Shown here: positions 1 through 13,690 of the stretch, in pieces | How positions within the stretch are numbered: the stretch's first letter is position 1 | How the letters are laid out: each line of letters opens with the position of its first letter | Assembly: GCA_009760855.2 (NCBI GenBank) | Contig: WPIO01000075.1 | Location: forward strand, 1,884,912 to 1,948,911 | Reading direction: 5' to 3' | DNA: 64,000 bases | Origin: Cristatella mucedo | Taxonomy: Eukaryota > Bryozoa > Phylactolaemata > Cristatellidae | Position numbers and translations under genes: made by a program | Notes under the pieces: generated by a model | Told to the model about the DNA's origin: nothing | Database searches by the model: none | Seen by the model: the letters and a program-made list of their open reading frames with translations, nothing else

Positions 1-2560
1 TTCTGTTGGCATGAGGCCGGCAGCCTCTGGAGAAAAGTAAGTTACTGCAACGGTAAGTCCACATGCTGGCATGCCCAAGAGTGGGTACGGTAGCTGTTTC
101 GTTCACAGAGGCTAGGTCAGAGCGTGCAGCAATAGTTCGTCTGAAACGACGGTGCGAGTGTTGTAAAGTAAAAAGGTTGCTGGAAGTACAGCAAAATCGA
201 ATGCTACGATTCTGGCAAAATTGACTGCTGTGAGTATGACTGAACGGATGGTAGCGATTAGGTAACAGGAACGGCAAAGCTAGCTTAGGTAAGCTTTGGC
301 GGAGATAGCATTGAGCCTTAGGAGAAAGTTAGTTGTTGTTGCAACTGGAGAATCAGTGCTGGCCTCAGACTCCGTATAAGCACCAGGCCGTGCACACACC
401 AACAGCAGGAGAGCTAACCGTCAGCACGATGCAAGCTTTAGAGCTGGTAGTTTAGTACATGCACACGAACGTGTAAGGCTGGGACTGGAAAAAAAGGAGG
501 AGTAGCACCGAGATGTAAGATCTCCTGGCATGTCACAGGGACATGTTGGTGCCTGTCAAGTGGAGCTGGAGCCTGAGTCAGAAGTCCCTCCCTTATGCAC
601 TCCTGCTTTATCGTCACCCCCTTCAAAATTTTCTGTGAAGATAATGCTATTTTTGCTGTAAGGCAATGATTACATGTTTAAGGTGTTAACACTCGGGTGT
701 TTTGACTAAGGGCACAACGAGCTCATTTGATGTTCTGCTTACCCATTGGGCCACTGTCGGCCCAGCCGCAAACGCTGCCATCGGTTTAGCCTGTAGGCTA
801 TGGCGCACACGCAGCTCCTCATAAGTGAAGGAGGACTACCAAAGAGAAAACAAACTCAATCTGGAGCCACAGTTTAGTAATATTGAACTTATTTAATAGC
901 CGGCGGACGATCGCCTAGTGTTTACTCACCTGCTACGTGAGTTGAAGTTCAATATAAAGCGTTCGCTTTGCTTGTAAGGCAGAATCGAGGCTCTTATAAA
1001 AAAAGTGCGAGACCATGCGAGAGCTACAGAGTGCGAATGAGACGGGGCGGAAGCAAGGGACAGCCAGAGAAGAACAGAAGCACCAGTAAGAACTTTCCTA
1101 GAAGCAACGGAGCTTCAGCAGAAGATTCTGAGAATCAACTATGCTCTTTATACTGTAGAGTAATCAGCGACGTGCTACTGCACTAAGAACAACCTCTCGA
1201 GTTCTTATTGCTAAGCATCGACAAAATGCATGGGTGTACATCGTAAATTTTGTGGGGCTATCATCAGCTCTGCAGTCACGAGAAAACATATTCGGCCTCT
1301 CTTGCGCACATGAGCTACCACATCTGATGGCATAGACGGAGGACCATGACCAAAACGTTCAAAGAAAGATCGAGGGAAATCATATCGCCCCATTGCACAG
1401 GTGTCTTAAGTCCTACCCATGCAGCATCGTTAGTGCTTTCACATAGTCGTTTGCTATAGCCCGATAGCGTGGGATAGACACCTGAGAAAGCATTATTGAA
1501 GAAACCAGTATGAGCAGCCAGGATAATGCACTGATTACCAACTTGCAGTACAGGCTATTGCTTGCAGGGATCGAGGTAAAGGCACTAAGGTTGCCATGGT
1601 CACATCAGGCTTGCTCTGCTCTGCCAAGGCCTGTACATTTGATGGTGGAAAATAAAGTTGAACTAAAATTGATGTACGATTAATCGAGCAAACTGTTTTG
1701 CAATACTGCACATTGTCTGCATTAATCACTCAGAGCGTGGCGTTAGCAATCGTTATTAAGCTAATTTTACCTACAACGTGAAATGCTACCGTTGAGTATA
1801 TAAGGCGATCCAGGCTTGCCTGGGCTCAGGCTTGTCTTCTGAATCTTAAGTTGCGTTGGGAAACCCTCACACCTTCACCTATCGAACAATCAGGTCCATC
1901 GTCGATTGCATACTACGACACAGCACTCGAGTACCGTAGCAACTTTAACGTAGTACGGCAGCTCCACCCGTCTGGGAGAAGTGGCTTCTGCCGGCCTGCA
2001 TCTCACAGCTGACTACCCACCTAAGAATAAGGCTGACAGTTAAGAAAGAAACTGAGTCAAAACCTGCGGCTGTCAAGATGCTTGTCATCGTGCGAGTCCT
2101 GTGCAGCATGCTCACTGGCTCTGGCTGTGAACGTGGTGTGGCGATGGCGATGGCAAGTTGGGGTAGCGATTAATTTGCTGCTGCATTACAACCACTGCCT
2201 TAGCCAAACCCTGCTCATTCAAATAAACAGCTTAGCGTATTGTGTCAGAGGGCAATGCAATGACCTTTTATCTGCTGATAACTGAGCCAAAAACCACTGA
2301 AAGGTTGTTTACACCACGGTTTGCTAAGAGAATCCTCCTGACGGTCTTTATTACCTAGCCGCAAGCCTCACAAAAAGGCTGGTTATTAATGCTGACCACA
2401 CGGCAAACGAGATGCATTTAAAAAGTAGTAAGAGCATTTGCCATCGTGTAGCACATATGCTGATATATTTCCAATCTCCACTAAAATAACTCATTGTGGA
2501 GATAGTTTTAACCATGCTACGTACTACGACCGTCATGAAGCAGAGGCTATTTTTGCTACA
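1..2560. other. Intergenic DNA, nothing recognised
   Basis: No open frame here shows a protein motif I recognise, and I see no tandem repeat or complete transposon. Composition is near the window average. The stretch ends at the TAA-repeat tail of a LINE fragment. Confidence 0.5.
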
Positions 2561-2567
2561 GAGGTTA

Positions 2568-2960
2568 TAATAGTAATAATAATAATAATGTACTTGATAA
2601 AGCGCCCTCAGAGAACCTAATCTCTTTCTAGGCGCTTTACATTTGCTGCAAAGGGAAATGCAATGAAATGGTAAGTAAAATCATGCATGAAAAACGAACA
2701 AAATTAATAACATGGTTAGGGGTGACATGCACATGGTCAGCATGCAAATGTGGTTAGTGGCAGCATGCACAGTGTCAGCACGCATAAGCACGTGAAGGAC
2801 GAGCCACAGGGACCCACTAAATGCTGTCCTAAATAGGTGTGTTTTTAAGTTCCTTTTAAATGTGGTCAGGTCAGGGGATGTTCTGACGCAGGTCGGGAGT
2901 TCCAGGCTTTGGGAGCATACGAACTAAATGCACGGTCTCCAAAGGATTTGAGGTTTTTTA
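2568..2960 (-). mobile_element. LINE (L2/CR1-like) 3' end fragment
   Basis: The copy starts with a (TAA)n tract, followed by the family's 3' UTR with paired arms AAAGCGCC and GGCGCTTT, and then the last codons of the LINE ORF on the minus strand. It matches the 3' ends at 24231, 43253, 45003 and 60125. The tract represents the 3' tail, so the element reads right to left and is 5' truncated. Confidence 0.75.
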
Positions 2961-3260
2961 TGGAGGATGTGCGTGTTTGTGAATGAATGTATGTGTGTGT
3001 ATATGTTTCTGAATTCATGTGTTTCTGATGGCATTTATTATGGCTGTGTGCGCTTCTGATTGTGTGTATGTTTCTAATAGTAAAGATTTATTTGATAAAG
3101 ATACCTCCGAGAACCCAATCTTTTTCTAGGCCTTTTACATTTGCTGCAAAGGAAGCGTCTGTGTGTGTGTGTTTGTGTAGGTTTGCTTGTGTTTGTGAGT
3201 GTATGTGTGTGTGTGTGTTTATGAGTGAATTTGTGCGTGTGTATTTCAAGCCAATTGATG
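2960..3260. repeat. TG-rich microsatellite with degraded LINE tail
   Basis: Irregular (TG)n runs alternate with a degenerate copy of the LINE 3' UTR hairpin region at about 3085-3160 (GATAAAG...AGAACCCAATCTTTTTCTAGG). The apparent Thr-His reading frames on the minus strand are only the repeat read in frame. Confidence 0.6.
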
Positions 3261-3299
3261 ACGGCGTTTGAGAATTCATTTTCATCCAGTTGATTCATT

Positions 3300-4160
3300 A
3301 CAGAGGCTTAATTAGCAAAGCATAAAGCAAATAATTTGGGTTACACAAATTAATGCTTGTTGATTCAACGGCCCCATTTACACAGCAAAAGAGCCGTATC
3401 GCCTATCGCTACCAATTGCAGTGAGATATACAGAATTGCCCGTTTCAAGAATCAAACCAGTGACCTGTTAAGTAAATTGCGACCGTCTAACCCCAGAGCC
3501 AAGACACAGGGACAGAGATGTACTAGGATGTTCAAGTGATGTTAGAAGCCACAATAGCGGAAACGACGATAAAACGTAAGAAGCCACTTTTTTCAAAGTT
3601 GAGCCGATTTTATTGCGAGCACCTTGCATACTGGCCCTGGGGTGAAGACACCAGAGACTCTGGTAATCCCTGACCCAGTCACTCAGTGAAGACCCGGGTG
3701 TTAAAGCCCTAGCGGCTCGGACGATAAATTGAGATAAGTAATTCAATCACATCACTTCGATGCCGAGACGTGGTGGCGGTTCCCACACGTCAGCCGATCA
3801 ACCAGCTTCTCCTTAGGAAACCGCTCCGTTTATAGCTACATATTTTCAGCACTTAACCGGACATTTTCGTGTCTACTGGCAGCTGTGCACTTTTTCGACG
3901 CAGAAAGTAGCCCCATTTTTTTACTCTTTCCATCTGAGTGTGTGTTGCAGCTGACAAGTAGACTCGGAGAGAATGCAATGGCGGACAAAAGATGAATAAG
4001 CGCTCCGGAAGGCAAGATTGCTTCGGAGCTAGCGGTTTTAACTTCGTAGTGACTGGTGCCGAATTAGTAGCTCGAATGAATTTCAGTTAATTGAGTCCAG
4101 TATTGCGAACCCAGATGGACCGTGCGCCTGCCTTAGCCTGCATGTTGCACAGAATATTCC
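3300..4160. other. Intergenic DNA, nothing recognised
   Basis: No recognisable coding frame, RNA gene or tandem repeat was seen between the TG-rich tract and the first R1 repeat copy. Confidence 0.45.
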
Positions 4161-6283
4161 ATTCCTCTGGTTTTCTAAGGCATGGGCCCTCGAAGTTTGC
4201 AATCAGTCTTCCGACGGTGGAGTAGTAGGGACGCTGCAGCAAAACTACAAATCCAAGTGATTTACAGGCGCACTAAGAGTCAGAGTGGAAGCTTTGGAGG
4301 CCAATGGAGTACGAGGGAGCGTGAAAAGGCAAAGTGCGAACAGGACGGAAGCATGTGTAGCAAGCCAGCTCTTTGCCAATCTTCAAATCCGCCAAGCTAA
4401 ATACTCTTCACAAATAGGTATGTCTTAATACCAATTAATGACTTTTTAATTCTGTGGCTTCTAGGTTTCCATTATGATATAAAATTCTACCTGTGCTAGT
4501 GCTTTAAAATGATCAATTCAAGTTGGAAAGCGAGGGCTGTATTAACGATCTTCGTTTCTTTGTGATGGGAAAGAATTTACTGAAGTGCATTGAACCTTGT
4601 CTTCGTGTCGCACTTAACGTCAGAGAACACGAATTCCGGGCATACTATTATTTTAAAGTGAAGTGCATTTTTTCTGGCAGCAATCCATCTACGCCTAGAT
4701 ATCGCTTTCTTCAAGACTACCTTAGTATAAGCAGAGCGTGTGGTCACCAAGTGACTCCTTTTGGTGTACAGCAATTGTGAGGTATGAGCGATTTTATACA
4801 CACTCCCAAAACTAGAGCTCATTGGCTAGGCTTGACTTGTTCTATAAAATAGTTTGGATAGTCTTTCATAATTCATTCCTGCGCCTTTTATAGGAACGAC
4901 TTGGCGGTAGTTGCTTAAGCTGTGTAAGTCTGGAGTTTCTTTTCTAATACGTGGTTTATTTAGGCTACTTTTGGTGCAGGACAAGACCTGAGACTAAGGA
5001 AATGATCAGTACGCTAGTTATGCATGTCTTAAGCAGATCTATACATGTCGGAAATATGACGGTAAGAATAGGATCTACAGGGCTAGCAGTTAATATAGTG
5101 GAACATTCAAGTTTTTTTATTAAATTATTATTCTAATTGCTGAGTCCTAAGTAAACAAACTCTACGAATACAAAAGAGCTTTCCGCAATCATCAGTATCT
5201 TCTGCCCCTTATCCTCATTTGAGTTGACATCATGGATTGACTTTTAACAATTCTAAGAATTTGGCTCGGCGTTGCTACGTAAGTATCCTTTGCTTTATTT
5301 TATTGGAAGACTTACAAAAGCATAGGCATTTCAGTGATACCAAAGGATGGTGAGACAGCGTTGTTTTGAATTAACGTAAAGCCTTTCATGGTGAAGCCTA
5401 AAATTTGTATAAACGCCGTAATTTACTGCATTGCAATTTTTGGGATTTCTGTCGCGATAAAAAACTCTGCCCCCCGCACCTCCGATGGCCTCGTCGGGTA
5501 TATCTGTACTTTTGATACTCCAGCACCTATTGGACCGTTAGCCACCTGACCTGAGCCACCATCCTCTTTAAAAGATCTCCAGATAACAGCCGCCGGTGGA
5601 GTCGCAAACGGTTCTGTGTGATTGGCGTGTCAAAAAAAAGATAGACGTGCCTGCTTCCCGGTCAGGCTGAACTAATAGCGACGAATGCAAATAAATGGCG
5701 CCCACCTCCGATATTCTGCTGCAGGAGTGTTTAGTCACGTAGTTAGTGCTAAAAGGCACGGGGGTCGACAAACTGACATCTATTGCCGTCGTAGCTTCCA
5801 CTTTCAGCGTAAATATCAGTTGCAGAAAAGCGATCCAATTCTAGGCATTTCTCACTCTCAAGTGCCACAGTGCTGCCATCGTGGTCTCAAGCTCTTGAGT
5901 GGCTATTTTGCGCGTATTTTTATCAGCAGCCGTGTTATCCGTTATCGTCGTCTGACATGTGCTACCGTTCACATGAACTCACGTCTTCGACCATGTGCGA
6001 TTGCCCACATGCTCACGTGCACACACGAATGTAATTATCAATATGAAAGAAAGGGTGGACGACAATAGCACATCCGTACAAGACACCGCTGCAGGGCTCA
6101 GCTTGTGATCGCTTTCCTGGTTCGTACTAAAACGGTCAGGGCCGCCAGTTTTGCTCTCCCCGAGATTTGCAGAATATCACAGAATACTATACCTGCACCA
6201 CGAGCTGCACCGTGCTGCTGGTGGAATTTTAATCAACCAACGGTTCAATTAACACCTGCCCTCTCCCACGGGCCGAACGTGCG

Positions 6284-6306
6284 CCTTATATACCGACTGC
6301 CCAGAT
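6284..6306 (+). promoter_or_regulatory. TATA-like promoter candidate in R1 copy 1
   Basis: CCTTATATACCGACTGCCCAGA is almost identical in both R1 copies (here and at 17674), although flanking bases differ. A TATA box followed about 10-30 bases later by a conserved start region would be consistent with a Pol II core promoter. Function is inferred from conservation only. Confidence 0.35.
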
Positions 6307-6482
6307 ACCCCAGCCGCTAGATACAAGGTCAAGGTCGCTGACTTTTTTGTTCAGCCGAGAAAAGTTAGTACCACCAGCTTCGGCGTCCGACACTGTCTGA
6401 CTTTCGGCAAAGGGGCTTCGTGAACAAAAGAGCACTCCGATGGGTATGCAACCGGCTCGCCTGCTACAAGCATGTGGTTTGT

Positions 6483-6763
<281 letters not shown>

Positions 6764-6830
6764 GGTTCTAGCCTATAGCTCTAGTAGCTCTATGACGAGC
6801 TCTTTTTAGTAAGCTGTTTTTATTTTAGAC

Positions 6831-7049
6831 AAGAAGCAGCAAAACTTATTTTCTGCAAAGCCGAAGGCGTCGACTTCTAACTTTGCTGAGCATAACTCAA
6901 AGGTGGCAAGACCGGCGATGCATCCGAAAGACAGAGCTTGTGAGACAGTGAGTAAGTCCGTCGAAGAAGAGCTCATCGCTCCGTCGGTAGCCAAGCCCGT
7001 CAGTTCTACTGCTGGAGGAACTGATGTACCCGGAGGTTCTCCTGATTGA
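6831..7049 (+). pseudogene. R1-associated conserved ORF end, copy 1
   Basis: An open frame of 72 codons follows a TTTTAG that looks like a splice acceptor in both R1 copies. Its product aligns with the end of the ORF at 17856-18179: shared stretches are SKVARP, MHPK, the EEL-IAPSVAK region and a Thr-Ala near the end. The substitutions keep the frame open in both copies, as expected for a sequence that was coding in the source element. No start codon lies downstream of the acceptor, so this would be a terminal exon or a fragment. Neither signal peptide nor known domain is visible. Function unknown; I am moderately sure it was coding. Confidence 0.4.
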
Positions 7050-7059
7050 CTAAATAGAT

Positions 7060-7420
7060 GAAAACAAAAAAAAAGAGAAAAATAAACGACCTGGCACTTT
7101 TTGACTTCAAAGTATCTGGCGTCAAATCGGTCGCTCGAATGGAATAGGGAGTCGCTTCTTGCTCGAGAACTACTTGCGCTTGCAAGGCACGGAGCGCTCG
7201 CTCGGAGCGCCCAAGGTTCAAAGTTTAAGCCCGAAGTCGCGCGAAGTGCCCTTGGCAGTCATCTTGCGGGCGGCAGCATGAGTACACTGCTGCTAGCCTT
7301 TATCCGAGAACAATCGCGGAAAAATCTTGTGGCCTCTAAATGGTTGGCCTAAATTTTCGCTACGTAGCTGACTATTGCGGCGCGACTGCGGGCTCTTTAA
7401 GATAATCTTTAATAGATGCT
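7060..7420. other. Intergenic DNA between R1 copies 1 and 3
   Basis: GC-richer than its neighbours, with a few repeated GGAGCGC words. No recognised gene. Confidence 0.4.
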
Positions 7421-8160
7421 CCCTGGATGGCGCTAGGAGTCGAATTAGCGTTTTGTGGTCTATTTGGAGGCAAATGGAATACCAGGAGGTGCTAAGAAGC
7501 AAAGTGTAAGCAGGACTGGAGCATGTGAGGCAAGCCAGCTCTTTGCAAATCTCCGAAGCCTGCTCGTTGAATGATATTCACAAATACGTATCTCCTATTA
7601 GAAACAAAAGACTTTTCAATCCAGTGGCCTCTAAATTTCCTTCATAATAACACATGCATGCTACCTGCACTGGTGATTTAGACTGGTAAATTGCGGCTAT
7701 CAAGCCTAGGCTGTATGAAGGGTCTTCGTTGTTTTTGACGGAATATAAATTACTGGAGTTAATTAATCTTGTCTCCGTGTCGCGGTTGACCCATCCGCGG
7801 TTAAACATGAACTCCGGATGTTGAATTATTATTCTAGTGAAGTGCATTTCTTCTTGCGGCAGCAATGCCGCTGCGCCGTGTCCCGCTTTCTTTAAGCTTC
7901 GCCTTCATAGATTCTCCTTCATTCATATTGTCCTTCATTTATATATTCTCCTTCATTCATAGATTCTCCTTCATTCATATTCTCCTCCATTCATAGATTC
8001 TCCTCCCTTCATATTCTCCTTAACTCATATTCTCCTTCATTCATATTCTCCTTCATTCATAGCTTCTCCTCACAGAAGCAGAGCGTGTGGTCAGCTAGCG
8101 AAACTCTCCTGTGTAGAAGTGGGAGGCATGTAACACCCCCGAACTTTTGCAAACGAAGTC
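7420..8160 (+). repeat. R1 family, partial copy 3
   Basis: The AGCAAGCCAGCTCTTTGC-like stretch, CACAAATA-GTAT, the GTGGC(C/T)TCTA region and AAGCAGAGCGTGTGGTCA all match 4165-4830 in order. The copy lacks everything after the GTGTGGTCA segment and is interrupted by a minisatellite at 7905-8068. Confidence 0.6.
7905..8068. repeat. Minisatellite, ATTCTCCTTCATTCAT units
   Basis: About nine diverged units of roughly 16-20 bp built from ATTCTCC and TTCATTCATA, some carrying AGATTCTCC. It lies inside R1 copy 3 and is absent from the corresponding place in copy 1, so it arose after the copies separated. Confidence 0.85.
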
Positions 8161-8164
8161 ATCT

Positions 8165-10900
8165 ATAACAACAGCATTGAAGACGATATTATCACGCTTA
8201 CGCAGCACCATAGGGGAACCGGATTGCTTCCAATGCAGCTTTAACAGTTCAGGAAAGAAATCAAATAGGTTAATGACAGTGCTTAGAAATCTAACTACGT
8301 TCTTTGTCTAGAAAGTGCTCGCTACAGCACATTTCTATGAGCAGTGGTGGCATCAGCTCTTTAGGGAGGTCAAACGGTGGCTAGAAATTTGCAGCGCTGC
8401 TTCAACATTACAAACATCTCGGTGGTCCCTCTCTGCTGCTAGACCTGCCTACGTCAGTGTTCGTGGCTGTTCAAGTAGTCGCCAGGCCGAAGGTAAATTT
8501 GGGAAATTCGGCAAACTCACCTTGCAGACGTATCATCGGTGCCACTATTTAAGAGCTCCTGATAATATCTCAGCCAAAGCTATCGTATGTCAACGCCTCC
8601 AGAAATTTTTATATGCTATTGTGATCTCCTTGAAGTTGTTGTGAGTGTGCTCAACGAGGAGATGGTAATTTAAACAATGAAGTTGCACCTCTTCTAAAGA
8701 TCCTGGACGAGTTGTCAATGAAAAATATGATTTTTTTTTATCGCACCGACCGACCGACCGACTGTTCCCAATTTCCTCTCGGAGACTTTAGGTCACACTG
8801 TGGCAGATGAATAGCGCATCTTTACGTAGAGTAAACTTGGACGAAGTTGTGACGGCTCCTCACACCTGCGACACTGTCATCAAGCAGGTACGAATACTTC
8901 AGCCAAGACGTCAAAAGGTCGGCAGTGGACCGAGTTAAGACCGAGGTCTTTGATGATGAGGTTGGTAAAGTCTCGACGGCTCGGTTTCCCTCTTAGGCTG
9001 CATCTCTGATATTTTCATGTCGTTTTTCATCGTCTTTCTCGCGCTCTCTCGCATACAGCGAGACCCTTTAGAGGACGGCCGGTCTGTCTTGGAATAAGTT
9101 GGTCGAAGGAGCTCAAACCAGCGCGGCATGTGGACGATCGAGGAAGATTTGGACGGCATGTGGACGATCGAGGAAGATGGATGTGAACGCGCCATTGCCA
9201 AGGGGCGCGCGGTGCCACACCCTCCGGAACCTGGGGACGAAGCTACAAATGGCGCCCTTTTTCTTTATCGAACAGAGAGCTTGAGAAACTTTCACGACTG
9301 CCCTCTGATACGGCTACATTGAAGAGAACCTTCAAGGCAACTCTCAATTAGAAAGAGCCCATTCCCCTTAGCCGATGAAGAAAGACACGAGTTCCAGGGC
9401 TTTCCTTAGCATGTCGTGACGTAGGGCAGGAATTGTTTTACCGTCACATATTTCCTTTTACATCTCTGTTCCTTCAATGTCTGAATGATAGACATATATC
9501 CAAGTTCTTGACATTGCTCGCGGAATTAGGTCTTGTCAAGTATTTCAAAATCTTCTCAACTTCCAACAAGAAGCCAAATTAGGAATCCACATTTATGAAC
9601 TGGAATAAACCTAGTTGTAGTTTCTAGTCGGAGACTGTCAATGCTGTCCTCCAAGCTCTTTAACTTTTCTCCTCTGAAGTGAGACTAACATCTTTAGAGA
9701 GACTTCTCCAGGCATCTGCGTCCTTCGGCGAATTCTTCGTTCAACTGCAGCTCCACACAATTCACATCTCCCTTTGGCATTTTATAGTGATTCCTGGCAC
9801 AGGTCTTCTCAAAGTATTGACAGCTGCATCTCATGAGAGTGAAGGTCGATTGACGCGTCTTTGAAGTTTATCTGTGGATCCTGCGGCATTTTCTGAACGA
9901 GTTCAATCTTCCTTAAGATGTTGTACCGAACTGTCAATAGAGCCAAAAAAGTAATGCCTTGCGGAATCATAACTTGCAGCAGGAATTCCTGCCAGGTTCA
10001 AGCTGTGATTATCACAGTTTACAGAAATTGTCTTCTAATTTGTGGACATTATATTTTTGCACACCGCAAATGGCCAGACATAACTGCTGCATTTTCGTAG
10101 CACAGCCAGTTAAATAAGCCTATCTTCAGCGGCCTAATAATGTGTCAGTGCTAAGCCACGGTACGCTGGCTCGCCCTTCACGCGGCATAGCAGGCAGGGG
10201 CCCTCAGTTGGCGTGGGGAAGCCCCCCTGTGGTACACTGAATGAGACGAGCGGACTGGGAGGGCAGTTGGAATGTGGTCGGAGGGGTGGACGACCGTTCG
10301 CTTGTTTTGCTGTGAGTGCAAGCTGAAAAACCGGCGGTTAAAGCCCCTTGGTTTTTCTATATCGTCTCGTGTGTGTCGCCAGAGCTTCAAGCCGCAGCTT
10401 GGTCTAAGTCGGTTAACATGCTTAACTAGCTCAGCCAGTAATAGTCAAGTCCATTGAAACAAGGACGTGCTTGAAGTCAAAATAATTATTCTCACATGAA
10501 AAATTAACAACAAAATGCAAAATCCACTTTGCCTTTGGCCCCGCCTCATAGCTTTGGTGCCCTGGGACATTTGTCCCCCTGCCCAGCCCTTGATACACCT
10601 CTGGTAATAGGCATATTTTAGGTGTATTGTATTTCTTGCTGCAAGCCTGGGTATTTTAATCATTCACAATGCGAGAGTAGCTGCTGTTAGTGTAGATAGA
10701 AAACTTGAGCCCAATTTGTGGCATAGAAAACTCCGTTGCAATTTCCCCATCTGCAGCACATACAAATGACAAAAAATCAAAATTAGAATTGACCATCGCT
10801 AACATTATGTAGTCTACCATTTAATTTTCCGCTTACACCTGCCGATTGTTTGACATGATATTCTAATACTTGCTCTCCACTTTACCTTGTGGATTGCGCT
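8165..10900. other. Intergenic DNA with one 30-bp doublet
   Basis: No gene recognised. A plus-strand frame of 109 codons at 8315-8644 has no known motif and ordinary composition, so I do not call it. At 9125-9178 a 30-bp unit (GGCATGTGGACGATCGAGGA...) occurs twice in tandem. Short GACC repeats occur near 8746. Confidence 0.45.
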
Positions 10901-10959
10901 TGATGTTTTAGCATTTAAAATGATATATACTGACATCGCTGATTTTAGCTTTGTCTTGA

Positions 10960-12110
10960 AACCTCATAGAACTCGATCTGTTTCGTAGCCCTCATGTATT
11001 TGTTGAATATTTGTTGATATTTGTTGATTTGTTGAAGGAAGCGTGCGAAGATTGAAGATGTGCTATTTTTAAAGACCTTTGGCCTTTGGACTGCTCTTGC
11101 CTGCCTGCCTGCCAGAACGCTTTCTCGAGGGGGATCTTGCGAGTTTTGCATCAAACCGGCAATACTTTGAGTTTGGTCTTCCGCCATCGTTGTAGGGTTC
11201 GATAGATGTAGGGTAGCGCCACGATATTCGCTGCTAGTGACTTGTAGATTGTTGTCAGTTGGTTGAAGATGAATTATTTTCCGCCGAAGTGTGCTGCTGC
11301 CATCGTCAGTCTGCACGACGATTGACCGATATGTGTGCCCGCTTGAGCCGCCACCTTTGCTCCAGCTACTTCGTCAATTATCCGCGATAGTACCTGTCGG
11401 CCGGGTTGAAGAGGCGGAAGTGGGCAAGCAGAATGATGGCGATCGTAGTGATAGTGCTGTTGTCGCTCTTTTGCCCGATCGTCATTGAGCTGCACCGTCT
11501 CCTGTACTAACCATAGAGGTTCGACGTGCGGATGGAGCACAGGCAATGCCGTCCAAATCTGCTGTCCCACGATCAGCTGTGCAGGGTTGAAGCCTGTAGA
11601 GGTGCAATGCGTTGAATCGTTACAGCGAGGCACGGATCAGGCTGCCTCACAACATAATTGGCTTCTTCGCACAGCTCATTACACTTCTTCGTTTGCGTTC
11701 GGAAAGTTTGAGCTGGTCGTAACATGACTGAACCCGTATCGTCACACGAAATCATCAAGCTCGTGGAATAATAATTGTGGACCATTGTCAGACTGCAATT
11801 ACTCTGGTATACCGAAGCGAGCGTAGTCTGTAGTTTGGCCTCACTTCTTTGGTCGTTGATTTTGATAATGGAGCGATTTCCATATATCGGGAGTAAAAGT
11901 GGATTACAATCAGGTAACGTTATCTTTCGCATTCGAAGAGATCGGCATTAGCTTGTTGCCAAATAACACTGGGTAAACGCTGTTGGAAGTGACGGAGTGA
12001 CCCTCGTGGCTGTCCCCTCTTGTTGCTTTGACAGAAGCTGCAAGAATCATGTGTCCTAACGTCATGGCTAACGTCTAGCTAGTATAACGCCACCTTTCTC
12101 GGTTCCTAGA
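10960..12110 (-). pseudogene. Gypsy integrase remnant
   Basis: The minus strand shows a zinc-finger end (CSFCQ near 12050), then a core with DLFECER, HFYSRYMEIAPLS and a later HCTSTGFNPAQLIVGQQ stretch, which is the typical start of the integrase C-terminal part in Ty3/Gypsy Pol. The segment closes with VVQTDDGSS and an Arg-rich tail typical of the Pol end in this family. Integrase inserts the element cDNA into chromosomal DNA. At least three frame changes and several stops break it, including a stop just after DLFECER, so it cannot be functional. The family assignment is firm because the motifs are in order. Confidence 0.8.
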
Positions 12111-12599
12111 TTTGGTCAGCCCCCCTCCGGGTGACCGGCGTGGTTCCACTGCAACAGAAATTACTGCAGGCTTTGGGGGGGGATATATCTGCGATCGTCG
12201 TACAGCAGTAAGCCATTCAAAACAGATAGATGGCTACTTATGGCGAAGCACTTCTGCTAGATACCTGGTAAGCCCTCGCTCAATGTGGGCCATCCTGACA
12301 GCGCATACTCAATGGAAGCCTCTCACTCGCGGTCATCAGTGGTAGTCTGCTTTGCTTCGCTCAGGCGAGCTACTGAAGGCGATTTAGCAACGACGGAGCC
12401 TATATAGATAGATATATATATAGAGCTGGACGGCTTCCGCTGATCTCGTTCCTCACTTCTACACAATTGAGCCCTTGACAAGGTATCAGTTACCACTAGG
12501 GTCTTTCAAGTTACTTACGTGGCGCGAGTGTTAAAACGCATCATTTACATCCACTAGCCGTTGGCATCTAGCCAGGACAGTGTCAAGGACCTTAGTCAT

Positions 12600-13690
12600 C
12601 AGCTATGGAAAGCGGTTTGTGGGCAGTGCAAAGCTCAAACAAAGGCAAGCCAAAGAGGAACTGGCTGTACTTCTTGCATGCACACACCGCCCCGCTAGAC
12701 ATCTTTTTTCGATCTGAGCGTATTTTTTTCGGAGCCTGAAAATGTGCGGAATGTAAATGTGACAGGTCGTACATCTTGCTCTTCCGATCCATGGCACCGC
12801 AACAGAACTGCACCTAGACTATAGCTACTAGCATCGGCCCTGACAATCACCAACTTTTACGGGTCCTAATAGGCTAAATCGCCTCAGTCAAAATCAATTT
12901 CTCTTTCAGAAATGTTTTCCTGTGGTTAGGCCCAAAGTACCATAGAACGACGAGTGGAGGTCGCTTAGCAATTTTAAGATAGTGACCTGATTTGTCAAAA
13001 ATCGGCCGTGGTAATTCATCGTACCAAGGTATTGCTTTAGCTCGGCTATGTTGGTCAGGTCAGGGAGGTTAAGGATGGCTTCCATTTTTTCGTCTGATGA
13101 TCAGATGCCGTGGCCACCAAGAAAATACCTTAAAAAAGGCAATGAAACCAAACTGGACTGGCTGAAAACACAATTGTCTCTATTCAACTTTAGGACTGAG
13201 TTTGAACTTGCGAAAAATGGCACGACGCAATCATGCTCAGTCGCTTTGGATATGTACACTATGCATGGGTCTTATAAAGGCATACATCTTTAATCTCACC
13301 AGAGAGGTAGCGCATTAGCAGCAGAACAATTTCCGGTGCCCTGTTGCTGCCAAAGGGTACCCAGCGAAAGCAGAAACGTCCAACCACTATTATAAATGTC
13401 GTTTAGCGAGTGCTATCATGGGACAGCGGAATATCCCAAACACCCGCTAGACGTATGTAACTTTGAGAAAGCCTATCGCCAACAAAATTATGCAAAATTT
13501 CATTTAGCATAGGTATTACGTACTTTATTACAAACCAATGCTTGATATAAAGACTTCAAGTCCACACAAAGACACAGTTTGCGGTTTGGCTTCAGGCCCG
13601 ATGAGAATGGAAAAGACAACTCGGTCTGCTCCTATAAAAGCTCGACCAGTGCCACTCTGCTCCATTCGAAGGAGTTCATCCTTTATCAAA
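12600..13690 (-). pseudogene. Gypsy reverse transcriptase / RNase H remnant
   Basis: Right to left the minus strand shows an RT N-terminal part (RKLCLCVDLKSL, about 13560), an FSKL stretch, the RT segment FRWVPFGSNRAPE (about 13360), a connection segment with ELKQYLGTMNYHGRF (about 13030) and the RNase H start DASSYSLGAVL (about 12830). RT copies element RNA into DNA and RNase H removes the RNA strand. The central catalytic YxDD motif was not located. Multiple stops and frame changes separate the blocks. Confidence 0.8.

Noticed and set aside
5685-6068. 127-codon plus ORF
   Set aside because: It lies inside R1 copy 1, and I could not see the frame maintained at the equivalent place in copy 2.
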